Source: Fluviibacter phosphoraccumulans (GTDB taxonomy: Bacteria; Pseudomonadota; Gammaproteobacteria; Burkholderiales; Rhodocyclaceae). From it: a stretch of DNA of 64,000 nucleotides. The stretch is taken from positions 1,674,001 through 1,738,000 of the forward strand of contig NZ_AP019011.1 in NCBI RefSeq assembly GCF_016110345.1, in the 5' to 3' direction. The notes under the pieces are model-generated. The model searched no databases, was not told where the DNA came from, and saw only the letters and a program-made list of their open reading frames with translations. The position numbers and the translations under genes were made by a program. Positions 17,676 to 26,106 of the stretch are shown piece by piece (the first letter of the stretch is position 1; the number at the start of each line of letters is the position of its first letter).

Positions 17676-18224
17676 ATGTCTGCACTGAATAACGAACAAA
17701 TGCTGTCGGCCAACAAGGCTGCGATTGATACGCTGCTGTCGGTTGCCAACACGGCACTGGCGACGGCCGAGAGCCTGGCTGCCCTGAATCTGGGTACCGC
17801 CCGTGAAGCCCTGCAAGACAGCGCCAAGAATGTGCAAGCAGTGATGGGTGTGAAGTCCCCACAAGACGCTGCTGCCCTGAACGCCTCTTTGGGTAAGCCT
17901 GCTGTTGAGAAGGCTGTTGCCTATTCGCGTAGCGTGTACGAGATTTCGACGGGTGCGGCTAACGAGTTCAGCAAGATGATCCAAGCGCAGTTCGCTGAAC
18001 TGAACAAGGCGGCTCAAGATCTGGCTGAGAAGACTGCCAAGGCATCGCCATTTGGTTCTGATGTGGCACTGGCTGCTGTGAAGCAAGCTGTGACTGCTGC
18101 TAACTCGGCTTTTGACAATCTGAACAAGGCTGCTAAGCAAGCTGCAGAATTTACCGAAGCGGGTGTGTCTGCCGCCACTTCGGCTGCGGTTAAGGCTGCT
18201 GGTACTGCCAAGGCTAAGAAGTAA
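17676..18224 (+). CDS. phaP: Phasin (PhaP family), copy 1
   Basis: Small amphipathic protein that coats polyhydroxyalkanoate granules, 182 residues, rich in Ala and helical throughout. The Phasin_2 pattern is clear: LLSVANTALATAESLAALNL, then AVAYSRSVYEISTGAA and a FDNLNKAAKQA heptad-like region. The Ala/Lys-rich tail resembles that of other betaproteobacterial phasins. AGGAG precedes the ATG at 17676. A strong sigma70 promoter with a probable PhaR site lies upstream and a terminator follows, so it is monocistronic. A clear paralogue is encoded at 58106-58651. Confidence 0.93.
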   Translation: MSALNNEQMLSANKAAIDTLLSVANTALATAESLAALNLGTAREALQDSAKNVQAVMGVKSPQDAAALNASLGKPAVEKAVAYSRSVYEISTGAANEFSKMIQAQFAELNKAAQDLAEKTAKASPFGSDVALAAVKQAVTAANSAFDNLNKAAKQAAEFTEAGVSAATSAAVKAAGTAKAKK

Positions 18225-18269
18225 GCTTTAAGCAATCTGTCGGGTGAGGGCTTCGGCTGTCACCCAGCC

Positions 18270-18310
18270 AACCCCGCCCGGATCTTCTTGATCTGCGCGG
18301 GGTTTGTCTT
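18270..18310 (+). terminator. Terminator after phasin gene 1
   Basis: Hairpin with arms AACCCCGC (18270-18277) and GCGGGGTT (18297-18304), an inner GATC/GATC pairing, and a TTTGTCTTTT tail. It lies between phasin 1 and the convergent acyltransferase gene. Confidence 0.75.
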
Positions 18311-18316
18311 TTGGGA

Positions 18317-19456
18317 TTATCCAATTCGACGACTGAGTTTTGTGCCGAAACGTTCGACGTAGCGATAGAAAACATCGGCCAGCACCATGCTGCCAAGCCA
18401 AGCAACGCCCATCGCGATGACCCCCTCTTGCGGCAGGGTCCAGTCAAAACGGTCCTGCGCTGCATTGACCAACATACTGACCGGAAAATGCACCAGAAAC
18501 AGCGCAAACGAGGTACCACCCAAATAATGCACCACGCGGCCAAGCAAGGACTTAAGACTGCCGGTTGGATCAGCGGTCACATACGACAAAGGAAAGCTCG
18601 CTACCCACAACAATAGCGCGACAGCAAGAATCACTGCCAAGCGCCCATTAAGCGTCATGGCGAATTGCCATGAAATCAGCACCAACACGCTGAGCAGAAC
18701 CAGGCGTACCCAAGGCAACGCTTTATCTGATCGACGTGTCAGCCAACCCATCAACAATCCGACACCATAGGCGTTATAAAAATAAGGCGCCCAATTGTCC
18801 CAATCGCTCCAGGTGCGAATCCACACGAGAGATGCCACCGTCAGCGCACCAATAAACAACGGCGCCCAACCTGACCAGCGCAAAGCCTGGCTCGACCACA
18901 AGAGCAGCACGGTCAGAACAAAAAGCTGGAAATCAATCGCGACATACCAAACGCCGGTACTTAAGGACTCGTGACCCAACATCCCGTGAATCAAGAGCCA
19001 GTGCGACAGGTATTGCCACACAGTAGGCGATTCCGGCAAGATCGGATCATTGGTCCAAAAACGTGCCAGCTCAGCAGCTACCACGGCCAATGTCACGGCA
19101 ACCCCAAACGGCCAAACCAGACGGACATAACGCTTAGCGACCAGACTCCAGGGGCGGCTCAAGCCCGTCTCGCGGCCGCACAACGACTGCGCCGTCAGAT
19201 AGCCTGCGATAACAAGGAAAACCTGTACGGCCCAGCGGCCATAATAGCTAAACCACTCAACGACATCTGGAACCGCCACACCAGCCGCCGCCGCCATAGG
19301 ACCGTAGGAGACCAGGTGGTGTATCACTATGATCTGCGCGGCAAGCGCCTTCAAGCCATCGATGAGAAGCGATCGGTCTACATTTGGCGCGTTCTTGGTC
19401 AACGACAGCTGCAACGACATGTGATCGGGCATCCAGCAGAAAGAGAAGCCCCGCAT
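18317..19456 (-). CDS. Acyltransferase-3 family membrane protein
   Basis: Inner-membrane protein of up to 379 residues with about ten hydrophobic helices. The family hallmark R-x10-H is seen in the first helix region (DRSLLIDGLKALAAQIIVIHH). Proteins of this family (OafA, YrhL, NodX) O-acylate sugars of lipopolysaccharide, capsule or peptidoglycan. No polysaccharide cluster surrounds it, so the acceptor is unknown. The start is uncertain: ATGs at 19456, 19432 and 19420 are all in frame and none has a good ribosome binding site. Confidence 0.85.
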   Translation of the reverse strand: MRGFSFCWMPDHMSLQLSLTKNAPNVDRSLLIDGLKALAAQIIVIHHLVSYGPMAAAAGVAVPDVVEWFSYYGRWAVQVFLVIAGYLTAQSLCGRETGLSRPWSLVAKRYVRLVWPFGVAVTLAVVAAELARFWTNDPILPESPTVWQYLSHWLLIHGMLGHESLSTGVWYVAIDFQLFVLTVLLLWSSQALRWSGWAPLFIGALTVASLVWIRTWSDWDNWAPYFYNAYGVGLLMGWLTRRSDKALPWVRLVLLSVLVLISWQFAMTLNGRLAVILAVALLLWVASFPLSYVTADPTGSLKSLLGRVVHYLGGTSFALFLVHFPVSMLVNAAQDRFDWTLPQEGVIAMGVAWLGSMVLADVFYRYVERFGTKLSRRIG

Positions 19457-19477
19457 CCTACCCGATCCACGACACGA

Positions 19478-19741
19478 TCAGTGCGGCAACGGATGTTTCT
19501 GTGCGACAAACTGATAAGTTTCGGCAAACTTCAAGGCCGATTGCAGATCGCCCTCATCGACTGCGTGTTGAATATCCTCAGCCACCATCCGGTGTAATTC
19601 ACACACACCCTCTGGCGACGTGAGCAATACCTCACCAATCACTACCGCCAATGGCAGCGGTACATGCTCATGCACCGCAATCGCCTCCACTTCGCACTCA
19701 TACAAATTGCTACAACCGATAAAATCGTTGACTGCCAGCAT
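19478..19741 (-). CDS. Hypothetical protein, 87 residues
   Basis: I do not recognise this small soluble protein. It has no signal peptide or membrane helix and is mildly acidic, with several His and Cys residues (two Cys in the first 15 residues). GAGGAG stands 6 bases before the ATG, which supports real expression. It lies 21 bp upstream of the acyltransferase gene in the same direction, so the two may be cotranscribed. Confidence 0.6.
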   Translation of the reverse strand: MLAVNDFIGCSNLYECEVEAIAVHEHVPLPLAVVIGEVLLTSPEGVCELHRMVAEDIQHAVDEGDLQSALKFAETYQFVAQKHPLPH

Positions 19742-19938
19742 GATCGTCTCCTCTCATGTGTGCTGATTAAAGCCAGCACAAACATTAGAAACGGCCTTGT
19801 TATTGGTATGGGTGGTCGTTGGTTCCAGTTACAGATAACGAATAACTTGAAACCCTATGTAAACAATCTACGCCTCAGCGAGAAAAAATCAAGCGTTCGT
19901 TACAATTCAGCGGTCAATCCGATGCTGAACCGCTGCGT

Positions 19939-20748
19939 CTAGTGCTCCAGCGGCGTTCCCATAGCCGCCAGAGATTCTTCCGCTTTGGCCGGCCCACGCA
20001 AGAATCTGGCAACGATGACGGCAGAGACTGAGCCGATCAACGCACCGAGCAGATAAATCCAATACGTAGAAAAATCGTTACGGGCAAAATCCGGGCCAAA
20101 TGCTCGGGCAGGATTGAATGCCGCGCCATCAAACGGCCCACCCATCGTGCCCATCGCCATGACGTAGGCACCGACTGCCAGGGGTATAAACGGGCCGGTT
20201 AATTCCGGACCATTGGCCATACTTAAAACCAGAAGCACCATGCCGAAGGTCAGAATCGCCTCGAACACAACCGCTTGCCACAGCATGCCTTCTTGAGGAA
20301 TCGTCGCCGCGAGGTTGCCGCCCATGCCGACCAGAAACAGCGCCAGACATGATCCTGCCGCCGCCGCAACATACTGAACAACGATATAAGCGCACGCCAT
20401 CGGCACGCCCATATCCCCGCGCAAAGTAAACGCCAGGGTCATCGCTGGATTAAAGTGACACGAAATGCCGCCCAGAAAATACACCGCCGCGACGAGCCAC
20501 AAAGCAGAGATGGCTGAAAGAATAAAGGCATACTCAAACGGCGCGAGCGTTGCACCACCATAACGCGACAAGACCGCCGCCCCGCAAGACAACACAAACG
20601 TTAACCCGGCCGTGCCAATAAATTCCGAAACCAATCGGCGTTCACGGTGTTTTTTACTCTTCCAGTCAGCCGAGAACCGGGGTCCTACCTGCATCTTGAG
20701 GGCTGCCTCACCAGAAGCGCCCTCGGCAACATGATTAGGTTGGTTCAT
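19939..20748 (-). CDS. MIP-family channel (aquaporin/glycerol-facilitator type)
   Basis: Inner-membrane channel of 269 residues with six helices and both pore half-helices: CHFNPAM near residue 97 and AFNPARAFGPD near 213. The position of the AqpZ selectivity-filter histidine is a glycine here (AMGTMG segment), as in GlpF, which suggests a wider pore than a strict water channel. The Asp of GlpF after NPAR is absent. A basic N-terminal extension of about 35 residues is unusual. The gene begins 3 bp after the fumC stop, so it belongs to the fumC transcript. The solute is not known. Confidence 0.85.
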   Translation of the reverse strand: MNQPNHVAEGASGEAALKMQVGPRFSADWKSKKHRERRLVSEFIGTAGLTFVLSCGAAVLSRYGGATLAPFEYAFILSAISALWLVAAVYFLGGISCHFNPAMTLAFTLRGDMGVPMACAYIVVQYVAAAAGSCLALFLVGMGGNLAATIPQEGMLWQAVVFEAILTFGMVLLVLSMANGPELTGPFIPLAVGAYVMAMGTMGGPFDGAAFNPARAFGPDFARNDFSTYWIYLLGALIGSVSAVIVARFLRGPAKAEESLAAMGTPLEH

Positions 20749-20751
20749 AGA

Positions 20752-22221
20752 TCACTTTGACGCGGGTGCTTTGATATCCGCAGAACCCGGCTGGGTCATG
20801 TTGATAGGCACCACCACTTGATCATAGAGCGCTTCTGTCACGCCGTTCGCCAATGCAGCTTCTTTAAGCGTCAGATCTTTATCAATGGCGTAATGGGCAA
20901 TCACCGATGCCTGGTCGTAGCCAATGACCGGTGACAGCGCCGTAACCATCATCACCGAGCGGTCGATGTTGGACTTGATCTGAGCTTCATTAAGCGTTGC
21001 GCCTTCGATCATGTACGCTCTGAAGTGATCGCACATATCCGCCATAATCAGTGCCGAATGCAGGTAGTTGCTGATGATGACCGGACGGAAAGCGTTCAGT
21101 TCAAAATTGCCTTCTGCGCCGCCCATCTGCACCGCCACATCCGATCCCATGATCTGGATGCAGACCATCAACATGGCCTCGGCTTGTGTGGGGTTGACCT
21201 TGCCAGGCATGATCGAAGATCCAGGCTCATTTGATGGGAACACCAGTTCCATCAGGCCGGTTCTTGGGCCGGAGCCAAGCCAGCGCATATCATTCGCAAT
21301 TTTAAACAGCGTCACTGCTGCAGTTTTCAAGGCGGCATGGGCACGAACCATACGATCCAGCGTACCTTGCGCCGTAAACTTATTGTCCGCGGTTTTGATC
21401 TGGAACCCAGTGAGTTGAGTCAGCACTGCGGCTACTTCTTCTCCAAAACCGACCGGTGAATTCAGCCCGGTGCCAACTGCAGTACCGCCCATGGCCACCT
21501 GCAACAGCCCCTCAGTGGCCTGTTTAACATCCGCGATGGCATCGTCCAAGGCACCTACATAGCCGGACCATTCCTGGCCGACCGTCAAGGGTGTGGCATC
21601 TTCCAGATGCGTACGGCCAATTTTGACCACCCCCATCCACTGCTGAGACTTCTGATCAATCGCGTCACGCAATTTGATTAAAGCAGGAATCGTTTTCTCG
21701 ACCGCCATTTTGTATGCCGCAATGTGCATCGCGGTCGGAAACGTGTCGTTACTCGACTGCCCCATGTTGACATGGTCATTGGGATGAATCGGTTCCTGAG
21801 ATCCCAGCACGCCGCCTACCAGCTGGATACAACGGTTAGAAATGACTTCATTCATATTCATGTTGGACTGGGTGCCCGAACCCGTTTGCCAGACATAAAG
21901 CGGAAACTCACTGTCGAGCTTGCCCGTGATGGCTTCATCAGCCACCTGTTCGATCAACTTGCCTTTCCACTCTGGCAAACGACCTGCTTTGGTATTAACA
22001 ATCGCGGCCGCTTTTTTAACGTAGCCATAGGCCCGATACACTTCGAGCGGCATCTTGTCGTGCCCGATATTGAAATGCAAAAGACTGCGCTGGGTCTGCG
22101 CACCCCAGTAATGATTAGCTGGCACTTCAACCTTGCCCAGACTATCGAACTCCTGACGCGTACCCGTTGCAGAGAGCCCAACAGGCAAATTCAAAATCTG
22201 GGGGTTGGTTTCGGCGGTCAT
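20752..22221 (-). CDS. fumC: Fumarate hydratase class II
   Basis: Cytoplasmic TCA-cycle enzyme interconverting fumarate and malate; the class II form is iron-free and oxygen-stable. The 489 residues carry the fumarase/aspartase superfamily signature GSSIMPGKVNPTQ. The TGSGTQSNMNMNEV segment favours fumarase over aspartase. The ATG at 22221 is chosen because AAGGA lies 7 bases upstream; an ATG at 22260 would add 13 residues but has no such site. A MIP channel gene follows at once. The gene is divergent from the NERD-helicase gene. Confidence 0.95.
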   Translation of the reverse strand: MTAETNPQILNLPVGLSATGTRQEFDSLGKVEVPANHYWGAQTQRSLLHFNIGHDKMPLEVYRAYGYVKKAAAIVNTKAGRLPEWKGKLIEQVADEAITGKLDSEFPLYVWQTGSGTQSNMNMNEVISNRCIQLVGGVLGSQEPIHPNDHVNMGQSSNDTFPTAMHIAAYKMAVEKTIPALIKLRDAIDQKSQQWMGVVKIGRTHLEDATPLTVGQEWSGYVGALDDAIADVKQATEGLLQVAMGGTAVGTGLNSPVGFGEEVAAVLTQLTGFQIKTADNKFTAQGTLDRMVRAHAALKTAAVTLFKIANDMRWLGSGPRTGLMELVFPSNEPGSSIMPGKVNPTQAEAMLMVCIQIMGSDVAVQMGGAEGNFELNAFRPVIISNYLHSALIMADMCDHFRAYMIEGATLNEAQIKSNIDRSVMMVTALSPVIGYDQASVIAHYAIDKDLTLKEAALANGVTEALYDQVVVPINMTQPGSADIKAPASK

Positions 22222-22341
22222 CTGAAGTCCTTGGAAAATAAAAAAAGTGCTTTCGGACATTGCTGTCTTGGCTCGTCAATTTAAGCACGGAACGTTTGAT
22301 TCAAACAAGGCAAAAGACTCGCTGATCCCGGCACAGGCACC

Positions 22342-22356
22342 CACACTAGAAGTGTG
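22342..22356. repeat. Short inverted repeat upstream of the NERD-helicase gene
   Basis: CACACT-AGA-AGTGTG forms a perfect 6-bp dyad in the fumC/NERD-helicase divergent region, about 85 bp before the helicase start. It may be an operator or a weak hairpin. Nothing else notable is seen in this interval. Confidence 0.3.
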
Positions 22357-22441
22357 CTTTACTTCTAACAATCCAACCCGTTGAGTGACTTCAAGCCCAC
22401 ACGCTTTTCATGGTGTTGATCAAGGAACCCCCTACTGAACC

Positions 22442-24100
22442 ATGGCCCAGATTCTTCCCGCATTTTCTGATGACCTACAAGCCAGCGGTGCGTCACCTGC
22501 TGAATGGATGACGCTGAAACGTCTTGAAAATGGCCTACCGAACGATTGGCTTGTGTTTCACAACATCCGCTGGACCCAAGCTTGGGATCATGGCACCAAC
22601 GTGGGGGAAATTGACTTCTGCGTGCTTTCTCCCACTGGCAAAGTGATTGTTATAGAACAAAAGAACGGCGAGCTCATCGAACGACCCGAGGGTGTTTTCA
22701 AACAATACCCAAAAGGTCAGAAGAATGTCGGAACACAGATTCAGCGGACCCTGGATGGACTGCACACCAAATTTAAGCGCATGAACCCTGAGGGTGGTTT
22801 CTGGGCTGACTATCTCATTTACCTCCCAGACTATTTCATACGCAACATCAATGCGATTGCGCTTGATCCCGAACGCATTGTTGACTCGGGTCGCTCTGAT
22901 CAGCTTTGTGAAATCATTCAGACCCTGCTACGTGAAGACCTCTCTAAACCGACATCCAATCGCTTTGAGAAAGTCCGGGACTTTCTGCTCGACACTTATG
23001 ACCTTGTGCGCGATGTGCATGCCTATGGGCAACTGCAAGGCGAAATCTACTGCCAGATTTCTGGTGGACTAACCACTTGGGTGAATCGATTAAGTTTTGA
23101 ACCTTTTCATCTACGGGTAGCAGGCACCGCTGGCTGCGGCAAGACACAACTGGCCATTAACACCTTGCAAAAAACAATCACTACGGGCAAGCGCGGATTA
23201 TTGCTCTGTTTCAATCGCCCCTTATCTTCCAGACTGGCCTTGATTGCTCCGGCCGGCACCGAAGTTGCCACTTTTCACCACCTTTGTGAAGAATGGCTAA
23301 AGCATGCCGGTATCGCTGTGGGTCATCAGAAAGAAACGCATGTCTTGGAAGCAATGGTGGCGCAAGCTGCCAATCTAGCGGTACCAACTGGCTGGGAAGT
23401 CGATACGTTAATTGTTGATGAGGGTCATGAGATGCGTCAAGCGTGGGCAGATCTGGCCCTTCGTCTGGTTAAGCCCAATGGCCGCATCATTTGGATTGAA
23501 GACCCAAATCAACGCTTCTCTGAAACAGATCCCGTATTGCTATCTGATTTTGTGAAACTCGATGTCCCAACCAATTACCGCTCACCCAAAAAAATCCAGC
23601 AAGCCATTGAAATGCTGCTCGACATCGGCACAGAATCAGGGAACCCTTTTCCCGGACTCGACCCTGAATTTCATACCTACAAATCCAAACCGGAACTCGT
23701 TAAACAGCTTCTGGATCGCCTGAGTGAACTCATCCACCAAGGATTTCGCAAAGAGCATATCGCTATCATCAGCTTTCAAGGCTTCAAAAATTCGGCCTTT
23801 TCAAACTTGGATCGCGTTGGCACCTTCAAGTTAAAACGGTTTACGGGAGACTATGACCACACAGGCCGTCCAACCACACCGCACGGCGATATTCTCTTTG
23901 ACACGATCTATCAGTACAAAGGACAGCAAAGCCGGGTTGTGCTTTTTGTTGAGGTTGACTTTGAACGACTCGATGAGATCAGCCGCAACAAACTCTATTG
24001 CGGCATGACCCGAGCGACGACACACCTGGAATGCTTCTTCTCACAAAGCGCTACGGATGTTTTGAATGAGAGGTTACACTCCCGCGCGTTGCAAGCGTGA
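22442..24100 (+). CDS. NERD-domain nuclease fused to UvrD-type helicase
   Basis: The 552 residues combine an N-terminal nuclease-related (NERD) domain, about residues 20-130 with VGEIDFCVLSPTGKVIVIEQKNGE, and a superfamily 1 helicase-like ATPase. Walker A (AGTAGCGKTQLA) is near 226-237, Walker B (VDEGHE) near 325, a late GQQSRVV motif near 493 and the arginine-finger motif MTRAT near 522. The catalytic D-x-E-x-K pattern of NERD is plausible (D in EIDF, E-Q-K). Such proteins occur alone and in phage-defence islands. The gene is followed by a convergent fic gene and lies 1.8 kb from a tRNA. A defence role is inference. Confidence 0.85.
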   Translation: MAQILPAFSDDLQASGASPAEWMTLKRLENGLPNDWLVFHNIRWTQAWDHGTNVGEIDFCVLSPTGKVIVIEQKNGELIERPEGVFKQYPKGQKNVGTQIQRTLDGLHTKFKRMNPEGGFWADYLIYLPDYFIRNINAIALDPERIVDSGRSDQLCEIIQTLLREDLSKPTSNRFEKVRDFLLDTYDLVRDVHAYGQLQGEIYCQISGGLTTWVNRLSFEPFHLRVAGTAGCGKTQLAINTLQKTITTGKRGLLLCFNRPLSSRLALIAPAGTEVATFHHLCEEWLKHAGIAVGHQKETHVLEAMVAQAANLAVPTGWEVDTLIVDEGHEMRQAWADLALRLVKPNGRIIWIEDPNQRFSETDPVLLSDFVKLDVPTNYRSPKKIQQAIEMLLDIGTESGNPFPGLDPEFHTYKSKPELVKQLLDRLSELIHQGFRKEHIAIISFQGFKNSAFSNLDRVGTFKLKRFTGDYDHTGRPTTPHGDILFDTIYQYKGQQSRVVLFVEVDFERLDEISRNKLYCGMTRATTHLECFFSQSATDVLNERLHSRALQA

Positions 24101-24263
24101 TGTCTGCTTTCATCACGAGACTCAGATCATCTTCCTTTCAGAATGATGAGCTAAGCAGCTTTTTAGTGGGTCATTACACTCATGCTTTGGGCGTTAGACT
24201 AGTGAGAAAGCCAGCTCATATTTAGTTGCAGGCCTAACGGCGTCTTGAGCCGAACTACAGACG

Positions 24264-25460
24264 TTATCGAACGAAATCCACATCTCCCGCCGGATAGAGA
24301 TTTGGCAAGAGGGAACCAAGCGCGTGGACGGGGAAGCCAACACGAACCTTTCCCTTCGGTGTATCTGAAACAAGGAAGCCTTCTTGAATGAGTTGGTTCA
24401 AAACGTTTCTGGCAGTTCTCTCCGGGAGACCGGTGATTCTTCCAGCCTCCATACGTTCAAATTCGCCATTCGTGAATGCCTGTAGATACAGATAAAAAGA
24501 CTCTGGCTTCAGATCAAAACGTACCGTCCTAAAGAAATGTTCTGCCCGAGATTTGAACTTATCCAGCGCGAACATTTGCGCCATGAATTTCGTCTGATCG
24601 ATGGCCGTCTTCATGGCATAGTCACAAAAGACAATCAACGCTTTCTCTGAAAGATTACCTCGACCATCCAGATCACCCATACGTGGCTGATCTGCCTCAG
24701 CCAACATGGATTTATATTCCTCAGCAGTTTTGGCAAACCCTCGAGACATGGACCAGAGGCTAGCCTGGTTGACTCCGCACTCTCGCAACATGGCATCCAG
24801 CAGAATTCTTGAAACGCGGCCGTTACCATCCGGGAATGGGTGGATCCACACAAAGCGATGATGCGCTACGAATGTCGCCAGGATGGCTTCCAGTTTATGA
24901 ATGCCACCAAGTTTTGCCTTTCCGAGATAGCCACCATAAGCCGTTGCAAACCGGTCTAAGAATCGGTCTAACTTATCTGCCTTGGGGGCTAGGTGCCGCC
25001 CGACTTGCACTTCCCTCATCCGGAATTTACCGGGGATCATGCTGCTACCGTCTTTGAGTACCAATAAATCAGAAGGCAGTTGCTCGCAGAAACGCCGATG
25101 GGTTTCAAGTGCAAAAGGCAGAATTGAATCTCTATTGACAGATTGAGTTTGCGCCCATTGATCAGCCTCGATGTGCGCTGAAGCGAGTGACTTGATATCC
25201 GTCTTTTTAAGGTTATGCAGTGCCTGCTCAATTTCAAACGGTAAGGTGTGATGGCCCTCAATCAGGTTGGAGTAATAGCAGTTCATTCCGGCAACCAGCT
25301 CGGACAGGCTTCTTGCCGTTAGCGGCGCCATAGAAGCATCAAAACAGGCCGAGGCTTCGGACAGTTCATGCGCTTGACCAATCAAGGCCCCATAGGCGGG
25401 CCGAGAACCATCAATAAACAACGGCTCCATTTGCACGGGCTCATAATAAAGCTCTATCAT
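24264..25460 (-). CDS. Fic-family protein, class II with C-terminal winged helix
   Basis: Fic enzymes transfer AMP or other nucleotide groups to Ser, Thr or Tyr of target proteins. The active-site motif HPFPDGNGR is intact at residues 207-215. An SxxxEG inhibitory-helix motif sits at 64-69, N-terminal to the Fic core, which places it in the autoinhibited class II. The C-terminal 70 residues look like a winged helix (GRITGLPERTARNVLNQL, then a basic wing). Start ATG at 25460 with AAGGA upstream. Four copies of ATCGGCAA lie in the promoter region, which suggests autoregulation by the winged helix. The target is unknown. Confidence 0.9.
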   Translation of the reverse strand: MIELYYEPVQMEPLFIDGSRPAYGALIGQAHELSEASACFDASMAPLTARSLSELVAGMNCYYSNLIEGHHTLPFEIEQALHNLKKTDIKSLASAHIEADQWAQTQSVNRDSILPFALETHRRFCEQLPSDLLVLKDGSSMIPGKFRMREVQVGRHLAPKADKLDRFLDRFATAYGGYLGKAKLGGIHKLEAILATFVAHHRFVWIHPFPDGNGRVSRILLDAMLRECGVNQASLWSMSRGFAKTAEEYKSMLAEADQPRMGDLDGRGNLSEKALIVFCDYAMKTAIDQTKFMAQMFALDKFKSRAEHFFRTVRFDLKPESFYLYLQAFTNGEFERMEAGRITGLPERTARNVLNQLIQEGFLVSDTPKGKVRVGFPVHALGSLLPNLYPAGDVDFVR

Positions 25461-25471
25461 TTCCGTCCTTT

Positions 25472-25558
25472 TTGCCGATCTGCTTGCCGATTATATCCTT
25501 TTTGCTTCATATAGATAGATCGTATTAATAGGCGCTTCTTGCCGATCTGTTTGCCGAT
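25472..25558 (-). promoter_or_regulatory. Fic promoter region with four ATCGGCAA repeats
   Basis: TTGCCGAT occurs at 25472-25479, 25484-25491, 25539-25546 and 25551-25558 (ATCGGCAA in the fic direction). Each pair is spaced 12 bp start to start, and the pairs are 67 bp apart. The proximal pair overlaps a consensus -10 TATAAT (25490-25495, minus strand). No good -35 is seen. The layout fits a repressor binding two sites, perhaps the Fic protein itself. Confidence 0.55.
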
Positions 25559-25718
25559 CTACAAGTTAAGAAAAATAGGGGCGCAAATACTTTAAAGCGC
25601 CGTGCTATATTTCCCGTAACTGCACGTCGATCCTCTGGCCCAGTATTCCCCCATTGGGGGACTCCTGTCAGCGAGAGGAGAGGCGTTGCAGCTAGGGGCA
25701 CAGAATAAATTAATCCTC

Positions 25719-25757
25719 GGGACCATCCTGGGACCAAAACGGGCCTCTTGGGGACCA
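25719..25757. repeat. Three GGGACCA direct repeats beside the tRNA 3' end
   Basis: GGGACCA is found at 25719-25725, 25730-25736 and 25751-25757, the last two extended as GGGACCAAA. They lie about 120-150 bp from the 3' end of tRNA-Pro. Short direct repeats of this kind can be arm-type sites of a tyrosine recombinase; here that is only a possibility. Confidence 0.35.
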
Positions 25758-25873
25758 AATAAACACCAACCAACTTGCATTAATTTCGCAAAACCGGAAC
25801 AAGCCAATCCTCTGGAACCCATACCCATAGCGGCTTCCGACAGATCTAGGAGGTTTTTACGGGGATTAACAAA

Positions 25874-25950
25874 TGGTCGGGGTGAGAGGATTCGAACCTC
25901 CGGCCTCTACGTCCCGAACGTAGCGCTCTACCAGGCTAAGCTACACCCCG
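25874..25950 (-). tRNA. tRNA-Pro (anticodon CGG)
   Basis: A full cloverleaf reads on the minus strand. The acceptor CGGGGTG pairs with CACCCCG. The anticodon stem CTACG/CGTAG encloses loop TTCGGGA with anticodon CGG (decodes CCG, proline). The T-arm contains GGTTCGAATCC, and the discriminator A is followed by an encoded CCA (25874-25876). Total length is 77 nt with CCA. Confidence 0.95.
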
Positions 25951-25993
25951 ACACATGGGCTATTAGATGCTGCGCCGCCCAAAAAGAGGCGGA

Positions 25994-26022
25994 ATTATAT
26001 CAACACGCTGTTTGCTTGTGAA
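25994..26022 (-). promoter_or_regulatory. Promoter of tRNA-Pro
   Basis: On the minus strand a TTCACA -35 (26017-26022) and a perfect TATAAT -10 (25994-25999) are separated by 17 bp, about 45 bp before the mature tRNA 5' end. A GC-rich leader with a small CCGCC/GGGCGG pairing lies between. Confidence 0.7.
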
Positions 26023-26106
26023 TACGCTACCTAGGCCTTTGCTTTAGGCCATAGACACGCACTTTTAACAGTCATCTTCCTGACCTGCGTGCCACGGGTG
26101 CGATAT

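Larger units (their letters stand above)
25461..25873. other. Non-coding interval between fic and tRNA-Pro
   Basis: About 410 bp without a convincing gene. It holds the fic promoter repeats (25472-25558), a perfect CCCCC-ATT-GGGGG dyad (25648-25660), and three GGGACCA direct repeats (25719-25757) followed by an AT-rich stretch up to the 3' end of the tRNA. This arrangement, directly at a tRNA 3' end, resembles the edge of an old integrated element, but no integrase gene or tRNA-end duplication was found. Confidence 0.45.

Noticed and set aside
22261..22441. Left copy of the tRNA-Pro 3' end (att site)
   Set aside because: The sequence was read for a match to the tRNA end and none was seen, so an island boundary could not be fixed.
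25472..25560. Repeated TTGCCGAT blocks as a CRISPR array
   Set aside because: Units are 8 bp with 4-bp gaps and no equal spacers; they fit operator sites, not CRISPR repeats.
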